42,188 bases of DNA from positions 1 through 42,188 of the forward strand of contig JAJRSM010000075.1 of assembly GCA_024278765.1 (NCBI GenBank). Direction: 5' to 3'. Every line of letters starts with the position of its first letter. Position 1 is the stretch's first letter. Under the pieces are notes generated by a model. It was not told the DNA's origin and did not search any database. It was given only the letters and a program-made list of their open reading frames with translations. Source of the stretch: Deltaproteobacteria bacterium. GTDB lineage: Bacteria; Desulfobacterota; GWC2-55-46; DRQE01. This document shows, piece after piece, positions 33,361 through 42,116 of this stretch. The translations under genes and the position numbers were made by a program.

Positions 33361-35997
33361 TTGCCTAACTCCGCAGAACAAAAGAAACTTTTCATTATAG
33401 ACGGTTCGGCCTGTATCTACAGGGCTTTCCATGCGATCCCTGTTTTTACGACCAGCAAGGGGCAACCGACCAATGCCGTATATGGCTTTACGCAGACCTT
33501 AAGAAAGATTATCGCAGAGTATGGCCCTGATTATATTGTGATCGCTTATGACTCGAAGGGGCCGACCTTTCGCCATGAGTTGCACGAGGACTATAAGGCC
33601 ACGCGCCCCCCGATGCCGGATGAGCTTGCGGCTCAGATACCGCTGATAAAGCAGATGGTCCGTGCTTTTAATGTTGCAACCCTGGAGTTGCAGGGCTTTG
33701 AGGCCGACGATATTATAGCGACCGTTGTTAGAGCCGCCAGGGAGTTTGGTGTTGATAAATCTATTCCTGCTATTCACGTCTCTATCGTAACCGGTGATAA
33801 GGATATGTATCAGCTAATCGATGATAATACCGAGGTCTTTGATTATGCCAAGGGCAGGTTTATCAGGGACGCAGAGGTGCACGCGAAGTTTGGTGTGGCA
33901 CCGTGCCATGTTGTTGATATGTTGGGGCTTGCCGGAGACAAATCCGATAATATTCCGGGTGTCGCGGGGATAGGGGTAAAGACCGCTGCCAAGCTTATAA
34001 ATGCGCACGGCACTATTGAAGAGATGCTTCTGAATATAGAAAATGTCACGCCCGAGAGGATAAAACAGAAGCTTATTGATTATAGCCAGGATGCTTTGAT
34101 CTCAAAGAAGTTGGCAGCTCTTGATGCAGAGGTCCCGCTTGGTTTTGAAATTGCTGACTTTACATCTAAAGGTCCGGATATAGAGGCACTCTCCGGGATT
34201 CTCAGAGAGCTTGAGTTTGTAAAGCTGATTAAAGAATTAATACCGGTCGCAGAGGTAGAGCCCTTTGTGCAGGCCGTAGACGGCGAGGCAGCACTAGAGC
34301 TTCTCATTGGTGCTCTAAAGGCCAGCGGGCAGATGGCCCTAGTTGCACTACCTCTGGCTGAGTTTGACGGTGAGGGGGAGACAGGGCACTTTGCGTTAGA
34401 AGGCATAGGGGTTGCGGCTACTGATCAAGAGGTGTTTTTTCTGCCTCTTGAGGGGAAAGAGGGTTGGTTATCTTTCTTAAAGCCTGTCTTAGAAGATAAG
34501 GCCATTGAAAAACACTCTTCTGACCTTAAGCCGCTTTATAAATACTTTGCATCACACGGGGTTCAGTTGGCGGGGGCGGTGATGGATATCTCCGTTGCGT
34601 CATACCTTATTAGCCCGGGGCAGCGAGCCCTTACTATTGATGATATAGCAGAGAGGGAGCTTGATCAGGGGCTCGGTGTCGGAGTCGATGCGCAGCCAGC
34701 CGAGCTTGCAGGGGCCAGAGCGCGTGCAACGCTGCGCCTGACCGGGGTCTTTAGTAAGAGACTTACCGAGCATCAACAGTTCGAAATTTTCAATGATATG
34801 GAACTGCCATTGGTTGAGGTTCTGGCCTCTATGGAGCGGGTCGGGATCAAGGTGGATTGCAGCATACTCGAAGGGCTGACAATAGAGATGGGGCAGAGGC
34901 TGGCCACCCTTGAGGCCGAACTCTACGCGCAGGCAGGCAGTAGCTTTAATATAAACTCCCCTAAGCAACTCTCTAAGCTGCTCTTTGAGGATCTGGGCTT
35001 AAAGCCTGTTAAAAAGACAAAGACCGGCTATTCAACCGATGAGAGCGTGCTTATTGCATTGTCCGGTCTTCATGAAATACCTAAAAAGATAATAGAGTAC
35101 CGTAAGATCGCAAAGCTTAAGAGTACCTATGTTGATAGCCTTATTCAGCTGGTAAATAAAGAAAAAGGCCGCGTCTATACGACCTTTAACCAGACCGTGA
35201 CGGCGACCGGCAGGTTGTCAAGCTCCAGGCCGAATCTTCAGAATATCCCTGTTAAGGGCGAGTACGCAGATTCAATAAGATCGGCCTTTGTTGCTAAAGA
35301 GGGTTCGGTGCTGGTCAGTGCTGATTACTCGCAGATAGAGCTTCGCCTTGTCGCTCATCTGTCTGGCGACCCTGTCTTTGTTGATTCCTTTATGAAGGAC
35401 GAGGATATCCACGTAAGGACCGCTGGCGAGGTTTTCGGAATTATGCCGGGGCTTGTAACCGGCGAGATGCGCAGGCGCGCCAAGGCCATAAACTTCGGGA
35501 TTATCTACGGCATGGGAGCGCACGGTCTGGCAGGTGCGCTTGGGATATCCATAAAAGAGGCTGGTGATTATATTGGCGAATATTTTACCCACTATAAGGG
35601 GGTAAAGCAATTTATAGATACAACTATAGAGGAGGCCAGAGAGCTTGGTTATACAGAGACGATCTTTGGTCGGCGCAGGCAGATCAATGAGTTACAGGCG
35701 AGCAGTGAACAGGTAAGGAGGCTTGGCGAGCGCATGGCGACCAATACGCCGGTGCAGGGGGCTGCTGCTGATATGATTAAGCTGGCGATGATAAAGATCG
35801 ATGAAAGATTGCGCACGGAAGGGTTAAAGACCGAGATGATCCTGCAGATCCATGATGAGCTGATCTTTGAGGTTCCACTAGGTGAAGTTCAGATTATTGA
35901 GGCTTTGGTAAAAGAAGACATGGAGGGAGTAATTAGCCTGAAGGTCCCTGTGAAGGTCAATGTCACGAGCTCGCGCAATTGGTGTAAGTCCCCGTGA
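33361..35997 (+). CDS. polA: DNA polymerase I
   Basis: This 878-residue protein has an N-terminal 5'-3' exonuclease (about 9-290; IIDGSACIYRAFHA, ATRPPMPDEL, VTGDKDMYQLID, GLAGDKSDNIPGVAGIG). A 3'-5' exonuclease-like domain follows (about 300-475), then the polymerase: TATGRLSSSRPNLQNIPV, motif A VSADYSQIELRL (D655), O-helix RRRAKAINFGIIYGMG and motif C QIHDELIFEVP (D832). The exonuclease domain has lost its acidic residues (see findings), as in Bacillus and Thermus enzymes. The TTG start follows AGAGGTT. Confidence 0.97.
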   Translation: MPNSAEQKKLFIIDGSACIYRAFHAIPVFTTSKGQPTNAVYGFTQTLRKIIAEYGPDYIVIAYDSKGPTFRHELHEDYKATRPPMPDELAAQIPLIKQMVRAFNVATLELQGFEADDIIATVVRAAREFGVDKSIPAIHVSIVTGDKDMYQLIDDNTEVFDYAKGRFIRDAEVHAKFGVAPCHVVDMLGLAGDKSDNIPGVAGIGVKTAAKLINAHGTIEEMLLNIENVTPERIKQKLIDYSQDALISKKLAALDAEVPLGFEIADFTSKGPDIEALSGILRELEFVKLIKELIPVAEVEPFVQAVDGEAALELLIGALKASGQMALVALPLAEFDGEGETGHFALEGIGVAATDQEVFFLPLEGKEGWLSFLKPVLEDKAIEKHSSDLKPLYKYFASHGVQLAGAVMDISVASYLISPGQRALTIDDIAERELDQGLGVGVDAQPAELAGARARATLRLTGVFSKRLTEHQQFEIFNDMELPLVEVLASMERVGIKVDCSILEGLTIEMGQRLATLEAELYAQAGSSFNINSPKQLSKLLFEDLGLKPVKKTKTGYSTDESVLIALSGLHEIPKKIIEYRKIAKLKSTYVDSLIQLVNKEKGRVYTTFNQTVTATGRLSSSRPNLQNIPVKGEYADSIRSAFVAKEGSVLVSADYSQIELRLVAHLSGDPVFVDSFMKDEDIHVRTAGEVFGIMPGLVTGEMRRRAKAINFGIIYGMGAHGLAGALGISIKEAGDYIGEYFTHYKGVKQFIDTTIEEARELGYTETIFGRRRQINELQASSEQVRRLGERMATNTPVQGAAADMIKLAMIKIDERLRTEGLKTEMILQIHDELIFEVPLGEVQIIEALVKEDMEGVISLKVPVKVNVTSSRNWCKSP

Positions 35998-36111
35998 TTA
36001 CGGAATAACTTGACTTTTTAGGGGTGAAATAGTATCATTTATTAGACTGTCAAAACTATAACTTAGTGATGGTTTTTACAATATTACAGGATTGCGGATT
36101 AAAGTTTTAAT

Positions 36112-36150
36112 AATTATAACCGCTAAGTATATTATAGCGGTTATAATTTT
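36112..36150 (+). terminator. Hairpin after polA, probable terminator
   Basis: AATTATAACCGCTA (36112-36125) pairs perfectly with TAGCGGTTATAATT (36135-36148) and runs into TT. The tail is short, so termination may be partial. It sits 115 bp after the polA stop. Confidence 0.6.
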
Positions 36151-36189
36151 AAGTGATATGGGTTGGATAGTGCCTAATCAGGGCGTAAA

Positions 36190-36289
36190 GTCAAAGCTTT
36201 GAACCGTCGTGGACGGTTAGCAAACTACTAGAGATGGGATAAAATATCTCGTTCAGTGTAAACCGTCTCAGAAGGAAGGTGTAAACTTC
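36190..36289 (+). promoter_or_regulatory. Structured RNA leader with two alternative pairings before the HTH-receiver gene
   Basis: AACCGTC (36202-36208) can pair with GACGGTT (36212-36218) as a tight hairpin. The same GACGGTT can instead pair with a second AACCGTC at 36261-36267, just 3 bp before the ribosome site GAAGGAAGG. These pairings exclude each other. A further hairpin GAGAT/ATCTC (36231-36250) would be enclosed by the second. AGAAG (36270-36274) can also pair with CTTCT just before the ATG. This suggests a switch on translation. Confidence 0.5.
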
Positions 36290-36291
36290 TT

Positions 36292-36870
36292 ATGGCTAAT
36301 TCGAATCAAAAAAAACCTTATACAACCGGGGAGGTTGCAGACCTTAGCCACGTAACAATCAATGCGGTCAAGAAGTGGATAAACTCCGGCAAACTTCAAG
36401 CCTTCAGGACCCCAGGTGGTCACTTTAGAATTACACGGGATGATTTTAAAGATTTTGTATCTAGATACAGGTTGCAGATTAAAGATGAAATCTTCCCTGA
36501 AAAGAAGCGGATACTTATAGCCGATGATGTCCCTGAGGTGCTTGAGTTTCTAAGAGCAGCACTGGAGAATAGAGAGGACCACAGCTATGAGATAGATGTA
36601 GCTGTGGATGGTTACGAGGCCTTGATAAAGGTCGGTGACTTTAAGCCCGACTTACTGATACTTGATATAAGGATGCCGCGTATTGATGGTCTTGAGGTCT
36701 GCCGGCATCTGAGATCTGATACTTCTACTCATAGCATAAAGATATTAGCTATAACGGCTTATGCAAGGGAGGAAAAAGATAATATTATAAAGGCCGGAGC
36801 TGATTATTGCCTGCCAAAGCCTTTGGGCATGGTGCAGTTGCATGAGTGGGTAGATAAACTCCTTGGCTAG
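36292..36870 (+). CDS. MerR-like helix-turn-helix protein with receiver domain
   Basis: Residues of about 9-58 form an excisionase/MerR-type DNA-binding helix-turn-helix (YTTGEVADLSHVTINAVKKWINSGKLQAFRTPGGHFRITRDD). Residues of about 68-190 form a CheY-like receiver: acidic ADD near 75, phosphoacceptor D125 in LLILDIRMPRIDG, T in AITAYA and K in LPKPLG. It is therefore a response regulator with its DNA-binding domain at the front instead of the usual C-terminal position. Its kinase is probably the hybrid at 38645. Confidence 0.88.
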   Translation: MANSNQKKPYTTGEVADLSHVTINAVKKWINSGKLQAFRTPGGHFRITRDDFKDFVSRYRLQIKDEIFPEKKRILIADDVPEVLEFLRAALENREDHSYEIDVAVDGYEALIKVGDFKPDLLILDIRMPRIDGLEVCRHLRSDTSTHSIKILAITAYAREEKDNIIKAGADYCLPKPLGMVQLHEWVDKLLG

Positions 36871-36947
36871 ATATCCTAGTCTGCTTGCCATTTCTTGATT
36901 CTTAATAGCAATCAACTCCCATATATCCTATTGGATTAGGAGTCCTA

Positions 36948-38609
36948 ATGACTAAACAAGCTAAAACCTTCTCAACAACCTACAAGTTTGTTTTATTGGC
37001 TATTTTTTTTACGGCACTCTTTGTCTGTAATATATGGCTTTTACACAAAAAAACGCAAGGAATGGAGCGTTATGATGAGCTGCACCACCGTCTCAGCGTC
37101 CTGACCACCGATATAATAAGATTAGAGTACGTCCTTGATATTTCAGTTATCACAAAAAACTACGAAGACAAAAGAGGTGGGGCTATAACCACTGATATAA
37201 TCAATATAGATAAGTCCTTTAAGGATCTTGCAAGGGCTGACTATGCGCAACTCTTTACTGGAGATAATAGGGAGTTTATCGAGGTGCGTGATTCTATGAT
37301 GGCTGATTGGAAGGCTATCTTTTCTGAGTTAAAGCGTCTGGGAGAGGTCAAGACAGATGAGGAACTCATGCTTATTCATAACGTTGTGGATATGAATACC
37401 TTTATCTTGAGTGAGAGCGCAAACAGGCTTGCCGAGTTTGTCGAAGAGCGTAAGATCATTGTCCTGAACCATCGTACCAATATATTGTTTCTCGCACTGG
37501 CCGTGTCCTTTTTGGCTACCCTAGTTGCTATGTTCTTCTTTTATCTCAGGATGATCTCTCCTTTTGAAAGGTTTTTTACTACACTGCTTGCTTTCTTGCA
37601 AGGCGATACCAGAGGTAGGATGGCTGAGAATTTTTCGGGAGATTTAGGGAGTATAGCGCAGGCCGTTAATATCTCTTTTGAAAAGAGGCGAGAGTCTTCT
37701 CTGGATATGAGCCAAAAGCTTCATCAGCTTGAGGTTGAGGTCTGTGCAAAGGTTGGTAAACTCAACGCCCTTAATTCGGTTGCGATGATGCTGGCAAGCT
37801 CGCTTTCACAGTATGAGGTCTTTATGGTGGCCGTCTCTGAGGTCCTGAGTGCAGTCGGGGCCGACGGCGGCATGGTCTACCTTAAAGAAGGTGGTATGTT
37901 AAAGCTAAAGGTCTCAAAAGGTTTCTCTGAGACCTTTTTTTATAAAGGCGAGGATGTCCCGCTTAGTGAAAAATATATTGGAGGGGAGCTTGCTAAAGAG
38001 CCTGTAATATTTAAGGACCTTAATAAGTATCCAGAAGGCAACCTTAAACAAGTGCTTCTGGCTGAAGGGGTCGTCTCTGTAATTTCAACCCCCATCTTAA
38101 ATGAAAATAAGGTTGTTGGCTTCTTTGATGTCGCCTTTAGCCAAGAGGAGTTGGATATGGGTAGGCATCTGGCTTTCCTCAAGGCTATCTCCTCTAATAT
38201 GGGAGTTGCGGTTGGATATTCCGCACTATTTTGCAAAGAGCACAAGACCAGTACTTCCCTGGAACGTGTTATTCAGCAGATACCTTTTGGCCTGGCGGTC
38301 TTCAGTGGTGACGGGCTCTGTGAGATGGCGAATTCAGCCTTTAAAAATATGATAGGTGGCGATAATAGTACAAATTTTGTGGGTAATTATAATATCTTTA
38401 AGGATGACGAGTTTGTCAGGCAGGGACTATCTACTTTTGTAAAGAACTCGTATAACGGGCGTATTATGAACTTTGGGGCAGAGTACAAGAGTAGCTACCT
38501 TGGTGTCGATAAGGTAGAAACTTTTAAGGTGGTTAGTTTTCCGATTTATGATGCCGAGGGTAATATTAGTCAGGTGGCTTTGAGCTTTGACCCGGCCAAA
38601 ACACCTTAA
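36948..38609 (+). CDS. Membrane sensor with GAF and PAS-like domains but no kinase
   Basis: This 553-residue protein has membrane helices at about 12-30 and 181-203 bracketing a helical periplasmic region. A short HAMP-like linker follows, then a coiled part, a GAF domain (about 275-425, LASSLSQYEVFMVAVSEVL ... VVSVISTPILNENKVVGFFDV) and a PAS-like fold (about 435-548, IQQIPFGLAVFSGDGLCEMANSAFK). It ends there: no HisKA, ATPase, GGDEF or methyl-accepting domain. A clear AGGAG precedes the ATG. It probably passes its signal to the next gene's kinase by contact. Confidence 0.8.
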   Translation: MTKQAKTFSTTYKFVLLAIFFTALFVCNIWLLHKKTQGMERYDELHHRLSVLTTDIIRLEYVLDISVITKNYEDKRGGAITTDIINIDKSFKDLARADYAQLFTGDNREFIEVRDSMMADWKAIFSELKRLGEVKTDEELMLIHNVVDMNTFILSESANRLAEFVEERKIIVLNHRTNILFLALAVSFLATLVAMFFFYLRMISPFERFFTTLLAFLQGDTRGRMAENFSGDLGSIAQAVNISFEKRRESSLDMSQKLHQLEVEVCAKVGKLNALNSVAMMLASSLSQYEVFMVAVSEVLSAVGADGGMVYLKEGGMLKLKVSKGFSETFFYKGEDVPLSEKYIGGELAKEPVIFKDLNKYPEGNLKQVLLAEGVVSVISTPILNENKVVGFFDVAFSQEELDMGRHLAFLKAISSNMGVAVGYSALFCKEHKTSTSLERVIQQIPFGLAVFSGDGLCEMANSAFKNMIGGDNSTNFVGNYNIFKDDEFVRQGLSTFVKNSYNGRIMNFGAEYKSSYLGVDKVETFKVVSFPIYDAEGNISQVALSFDPAKTP

Positions 38610-38644
38610 GAAGTACTTAAAAATAGAAGGGGAGTTCGATTTAG

Positions 38645-41584
38645 ATGAAGATATCTGAAATGAAGATATCTAATAAGATTGCCGTTATCTTTATGCTCTT
38701 GATCTTTATTATGGGCCTTGGTGGATTCTGGGGACTGTATAATGTATTAAAGATAGCCGGTGGTACTGAAGAGATCTATCAGAAGTCTTTTAAGCATGTA
38801 TCTACCCTCTCTGATATGGAGAAGGAATTTATCTCGCTTAGGCAAGAGGTCTTCCTGCATATTATTGTCACGGATGACGGCTCAAAGAGTTTTCTAGATT
38901 CTTCGGTCAGGGAACGTGTGCAGAAGATAAATAAGCTGATGCAGGTTTATGAAACCTTTGAGAAAGAATATACCTCGGAAATCTCGGAAAAAGGTTCGGC
39001 GACTACGCTTCAGAGTGAGCTCTCCAGTTATTGGAATGTGCAGGCAAGGGTGCTTGAGTTGTCTTCTTACGGTAGGGCCGAGGAGGCACTAAGCCTTGTC
39101 AGAGGGGACGGCAACAGGGCCTTTAACGCAGCTATTAATCACCTTAAGCACCTGCTCTCCGAGGAGATGGGGGCTGCATCAAAGTCTTATCAGCGCAGTG
39201 AGTACCTTGCCGATAAGATTATCTTAATGACGGTCTTTCTGACGCTTGCTGCAATTGTTATGTCCTTTGCCCTGTGGCGTATTTTTACAAGCTCTATTGT
39301 AAGACCAATCCTTATAATTGAAGACAGCGCAAAAAAGGTCGCTAAAGGGGATCTGACACAAAGAGCTATGGTCAGCAGTGGCGATGAGTTGGGTTCTCTT
39401 GCAAGAGAGTTTAATATGATGGCCGAAACCTTGCAGGATTCCCATATGACGCTTGAGCGTAAGGTCAGCGAGAGGACCGATGAGCTTAAGCATATAAACG
39501 AAGAACTGCTTTTGAGCAAGCTGGACCTGGAGACCAAGAACGAAGAGCTTGCGCGTGCCAACAGGATGAAGAGCCAGTTTCTGGCCAACGTGAGCCATGA
39601 ACTGCGCACTCCGCTGAACTCTATAATAGGTTTCTCTGAACTCTTGCAGGAGAGATCATTCGGTTCTCTTAATGACAAGCAGACTCAGTACGTAAAATTT
39701 ATACATACCAGCGGCAACCACCTGTTGCATCTAATCAATAGTATTCTGGATCTTTCAAAGATAGAGGCCGGGCGCATGGAGCTTTCTCTGGAGGAGTTTC
39801 CGCTTGCTGAGATCTTCCATGAGATTATGGGCTCTATCAAGCCCATCGCGCATAAGAGGGAGATATCTCTGGACCTGAAAGAGACCGCGGCCTCACCTAT
39901 GATAAAGGTCGATAAGGCTAAATTCAAGCAGATCCTCTATAATCTGCTATCTAATGCCGTTAAGTTCAACAAGGACGGCGGAAAAGTAGTAATAGATTGG
40001 GACATCATAGATGAACCAAGCGGGATGACTATGCAGAGGTATTTATATCTCAGTGTCGAGGACTCCGGGATGGGAATCAAGAAGGAGGATATGGGAAAGC
40101 TATTCAGGGAGTTTGAGCAGCTTGATCCTTCGGTTACCAGAGAGCACGGCGGCACGGGGTTAGGCCTGGCACTTACCAAGAAGCTTGTAGAGCTGCACAA
40201 TGGGCATATCAGGGTAGATAGTGAGCCTGGCAGGGGCTGTAAGTTTACTGTGAAGCTACCGCAGGGCAGCGATAAGCTAGAGTTGAGGCAGACCCAGATA
40301 ATGCCGGAGGTGGTGGTCAAGGCTGTAGATGATATTGCCGAAAGGCCTCTGATCCTTGTCGCCGGTGAGAGCGAGGATATAAACCACCTTATTCATATTT
40401 ACCTGAGCGGTGGAGGCTATGAGATAGAGACGGCCAAGGATGGTATCGAACTCATAGAAAAGGCCATAGAGCTCAGACCCTTTGCGATTGTATGCGGCAT
40501 AGCATTGCCGGAAAAAGACGGCTGGGAGGTTATGAAAGAGCTTAAGCTCTACGAAGAGACCAAGGATATACCCGTGGTTATAGTCTCAGCAACGGATAAT
40601 AAAGAGCTTGGTTTCGCCCTTGGTGCAGTTGACTATATTGAAAAACCAATAGATAAAGCAAAACTTGTAGATACCCTAAATAGACTGAACTTCATCAAGA
40701 GTCGTAAAAGACGCAAGCTTAGTGTCCTGGTCGTTGATGACGAGCCGCAGGTACTGACTCTTCTCAGCGATATTCTTGAGAAAGAAGACTTTGTGGTTTT
40801 TACGGCCAACGGCGGTGAAGAGGCTATAATAATGGCCATACGTGACGAGCCCGATCTTATCGTGCTAGACCTTATGATGCCGGGGGTGAGTGGCTATGAT
40901 GTCGTCGATAAGCTTAAAGAACATCCTATTGCTCGTAATATTCCTGTAGTTATCTTTACGGCTAAGGACATTACAATGGAGGATAAGCAGAGGCTTGGTG
41001 ATAACATAGATAAGATCATTAGAAAGGCCAGTTTCTCTAAAGAAGATCTGATAGCCGAGATACGGTTGCTGGAGCTTTCATTTCCTGATAGGGCTAATCT
41101 TATCGATAGAACTACGAAGCTTTTTAATAAGAGGTACTTTGATATACTGCTCTCTCGTGAGATATCAAGGAGTCAGAGGTATAAACAGGCATGCGCGGTT
41201 ATGATCATAGATATTGATAACTTCTCGGCATATAATCAGACCCATGGTGTGGCAAATGGAGACGATGCCCTCTGTGATATGTCAAGGCTCTTTACAAATA
41301 ATCTGCGTAAGGCCGATTGCGTTACGCGTTATGGCGGAGATTCTTTTGCCATACTCTTGCCGGGTATATCCGGTGAGGAGACGGTTCTGGTGGCAGAGAA
41401 GGTAAGGAAGATAGTGGAGATGAATCTGTTCCCATCACTTGACGACGAGGGTCAATTGACGGTTAGCATCGGGGCTACAAGTCTGCCGCTTGGTGAGGGG
41501 CTTGATGTTCTGGGGTTTTTGGAAGATTCGTTAAGCGAGGCATATAGTTCAGGTGGCAACAAGGTCATAATATGCAGGGGTTAG
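38645..41584 (+). CDS. Hybrid sensor kinase: 4-helix sensor, HAMP, kinase, two receivers, degenerate GGDEF
   Basis: Order over 979 residues: membrane helix (about 11-32), helical sensor (33-190), second helix (190-215), HAMP (216-268) and coiled coil. HisKA follows with H318 in NVSHELRTPLNSIIGFSEL, then HATPase with YNLLSNAVKFN, VEDSGMGIK and GGTGLGLALTKKL. Receiver 1 (about 555-670) lacks its phosphoacceptor: G618 stands where Asp is expected (VCGIALPEKDG). Receiver 2 (about 682-800) has D742 in IVLDLMMPG. The C-terminus (about 825-979) is a GGDEF domain reading GGDSF (about 897-901). The start repeats ATGAAGATATCT twice; the first ATG fits GGGGAG better. Confidence 0.9.
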   Translation: MKISEMKISNKIAVIFMLLIFIMGLGGFWGLYNVLKIAGGTEEIYQKSFKHVSTLSDMEKEFISLRQEVFLHIIVTDDGSKSFLDSSVRERVQKINKLMQVYETFEKEYTSEISEKGSATTLQSELSSYWNVQARVLELSSYGRAEEALSLVRGDGNRAFNAAINHLKHLLSEEMGAASKSYQRSEYLADKIILMTVFLTLAAIVMSFALWRIFTSSIVRPILIIEDSAKKVAKGDLTQRAMVSSGDELGSLAREFNMMAETLQDSHMTLERKVSERTDELKHINEELLLSKLDLETKNEELARANRMKSQFLANVSHELRTPLNSIIGFSELLQERSFGSLNDKQTQYVKFIHTSGNHLLHLINSILDLSKIEAGRMELSLEEFPLAEIFHEIMGSIKPIAHKREISLDLKETAASPMIKVDKAKFKQILYNLLSNAVKFNKDGGKVVIDWDIIDEPSGMTMQRYLYLSVEDSGMGIKKEDMGKLFREFEQLDPSVTREHGGTGLGLALTKKLVELHNGHIRVDSEPGRGCKFTVKLPQGSDKLELRQTQIMPEVVVKAVDDIAERPLILVAGESEDINHLIHIYLSGGGYEIETAKDGIELIEKAIELRPFAIVCGIALPEKDGWEVMKELKLYEETKDIPVVIVSATDNKELGFALGAVDYIEKPIDKAKLVDTLNRLNFIKSRKRRKLSVLVVDDEPQVLTLLSDILEKEDFVVFTANGGEEAIIMAIRDEPDLIVLDLMMPGVSGYDVVDKLKEHPIARNIPVVIFTAKDITMEDKQRLGDNIDKIIRKASFSKEDLIAEIRLLELSFPDRANLIDRTTKLFNKRYFDILLSREISRSQRYKQACAVMIIDIDNFSAYNQTHGVANGDDALCDMSRLFTNNLRKADCVTRYGGDSFAILLPGISGEETVLVAEKVRKIVEMNLFPSLDDEGQLTVSIGATSLPLGEGLDVLGFLEDSLSEAYSSGGNKVIICRG

Positions 41585-41599
41585 GGGGGGTAGGAGGTT

Positions 41600-41989
41600 A
41601 TGGAGACTACTGAGAATGTCAGGATACTTGTTGTTGAGGATAACTTCATGAATAAGGTCTTGGTCAAGGAACTCTTGCAGGTCCATGGTTACGGGGTGCT
41701 GGAGGCTTCCAATGGCAAAGAGGCCGTGGATATGGCAGAGTCTCATCATCCGGATATAATCCTTATGGATATAAACCTTCCTGAGATGGACGGGATGGAG
41801 TCTACTCATATTATAAAGAGCCGTGAAAGTACCAAAGATATACCGGTACTGGCCCTTACTGCCTCAGCCATGAAAGGAGATGAGGAAAAATTCCTAAAAG
41901 AAGGCTTTGACGGCTATGTCCCTAAACCCATCCAGCTTACGGTCCTTGTAGGTGAGTTGGAGAGGTGTCTTAAAAAAGCGTATTCATAA
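41600..41989 (+). CDS. Single-domain response regulator (CheY-like)
   Basis: The 129-residue receiver has LVVEDNFMNKVLVKELL with the acidic pocket, D57 in ILMDINLPEMDG, T in LALTASAM and K in YVPKPI. No output domain. Such free receivers act as phosphate carriers or bind partner proteins. Its closest relatives by style are the receivers of hybrid kinases, so it probably takes phosphate from the upstream kinase. GGAGG lies about 6 bp before the ATG. Confidence 0.92.
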   Translation: METTENVRILVVEDNFMNKVLVKELLQVHGYGVLEASNGKEAVDMAESHHPDIILMDINLPEMDGMESTHIIKSRESTKDIPVLALTASAMKGDEEKFLKEGFDGYVPKPIQLTVLVGELERCLKKAYS

Positions 41990-42116
41990 ATGCCGGGCGC
42001 GGTATTATAGCCTCGGTGTTAAATTATTGTACGATGATTAAGTTTTGTACTCGCGGGTTCAATGAGGAAGTGCAACACCTGGCAGGACTGTCCTTTTGCT
42101 GGTACTCTGGGTGGTT
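41990..42116. other. Leading end of an IS30-type insertion sequence
   Basis: No gene before 42117. GGTTCAATGAGGAAGTGCAA (about 42055-42075) resembles terminal inverted repeats of IS30 elements (TTGCACTTC... on the other strand), and the transposase starts about 45 bp further in. The boundary is probably between 42030 and 42056. Confidence 0.45.

Noticed and set aside
36190-36260. c-di-GMP-I (GEMM) riboswitch before the HTH-receiver gene
   Set aside because: Two CAAA boxes flank a hairpin, but the GAAA tetraloop, the GGGACGCAAAGCC segment and the receptor helix are not there. Kept only as an unclassified structured leader.
42030-42116. tRNA-like TTC-arm (GGGTTCAATG) near 42055
   Set aside because: No acceptor stem, anticodon arm or D arm can be folded around it; better explained as the IS30 end.
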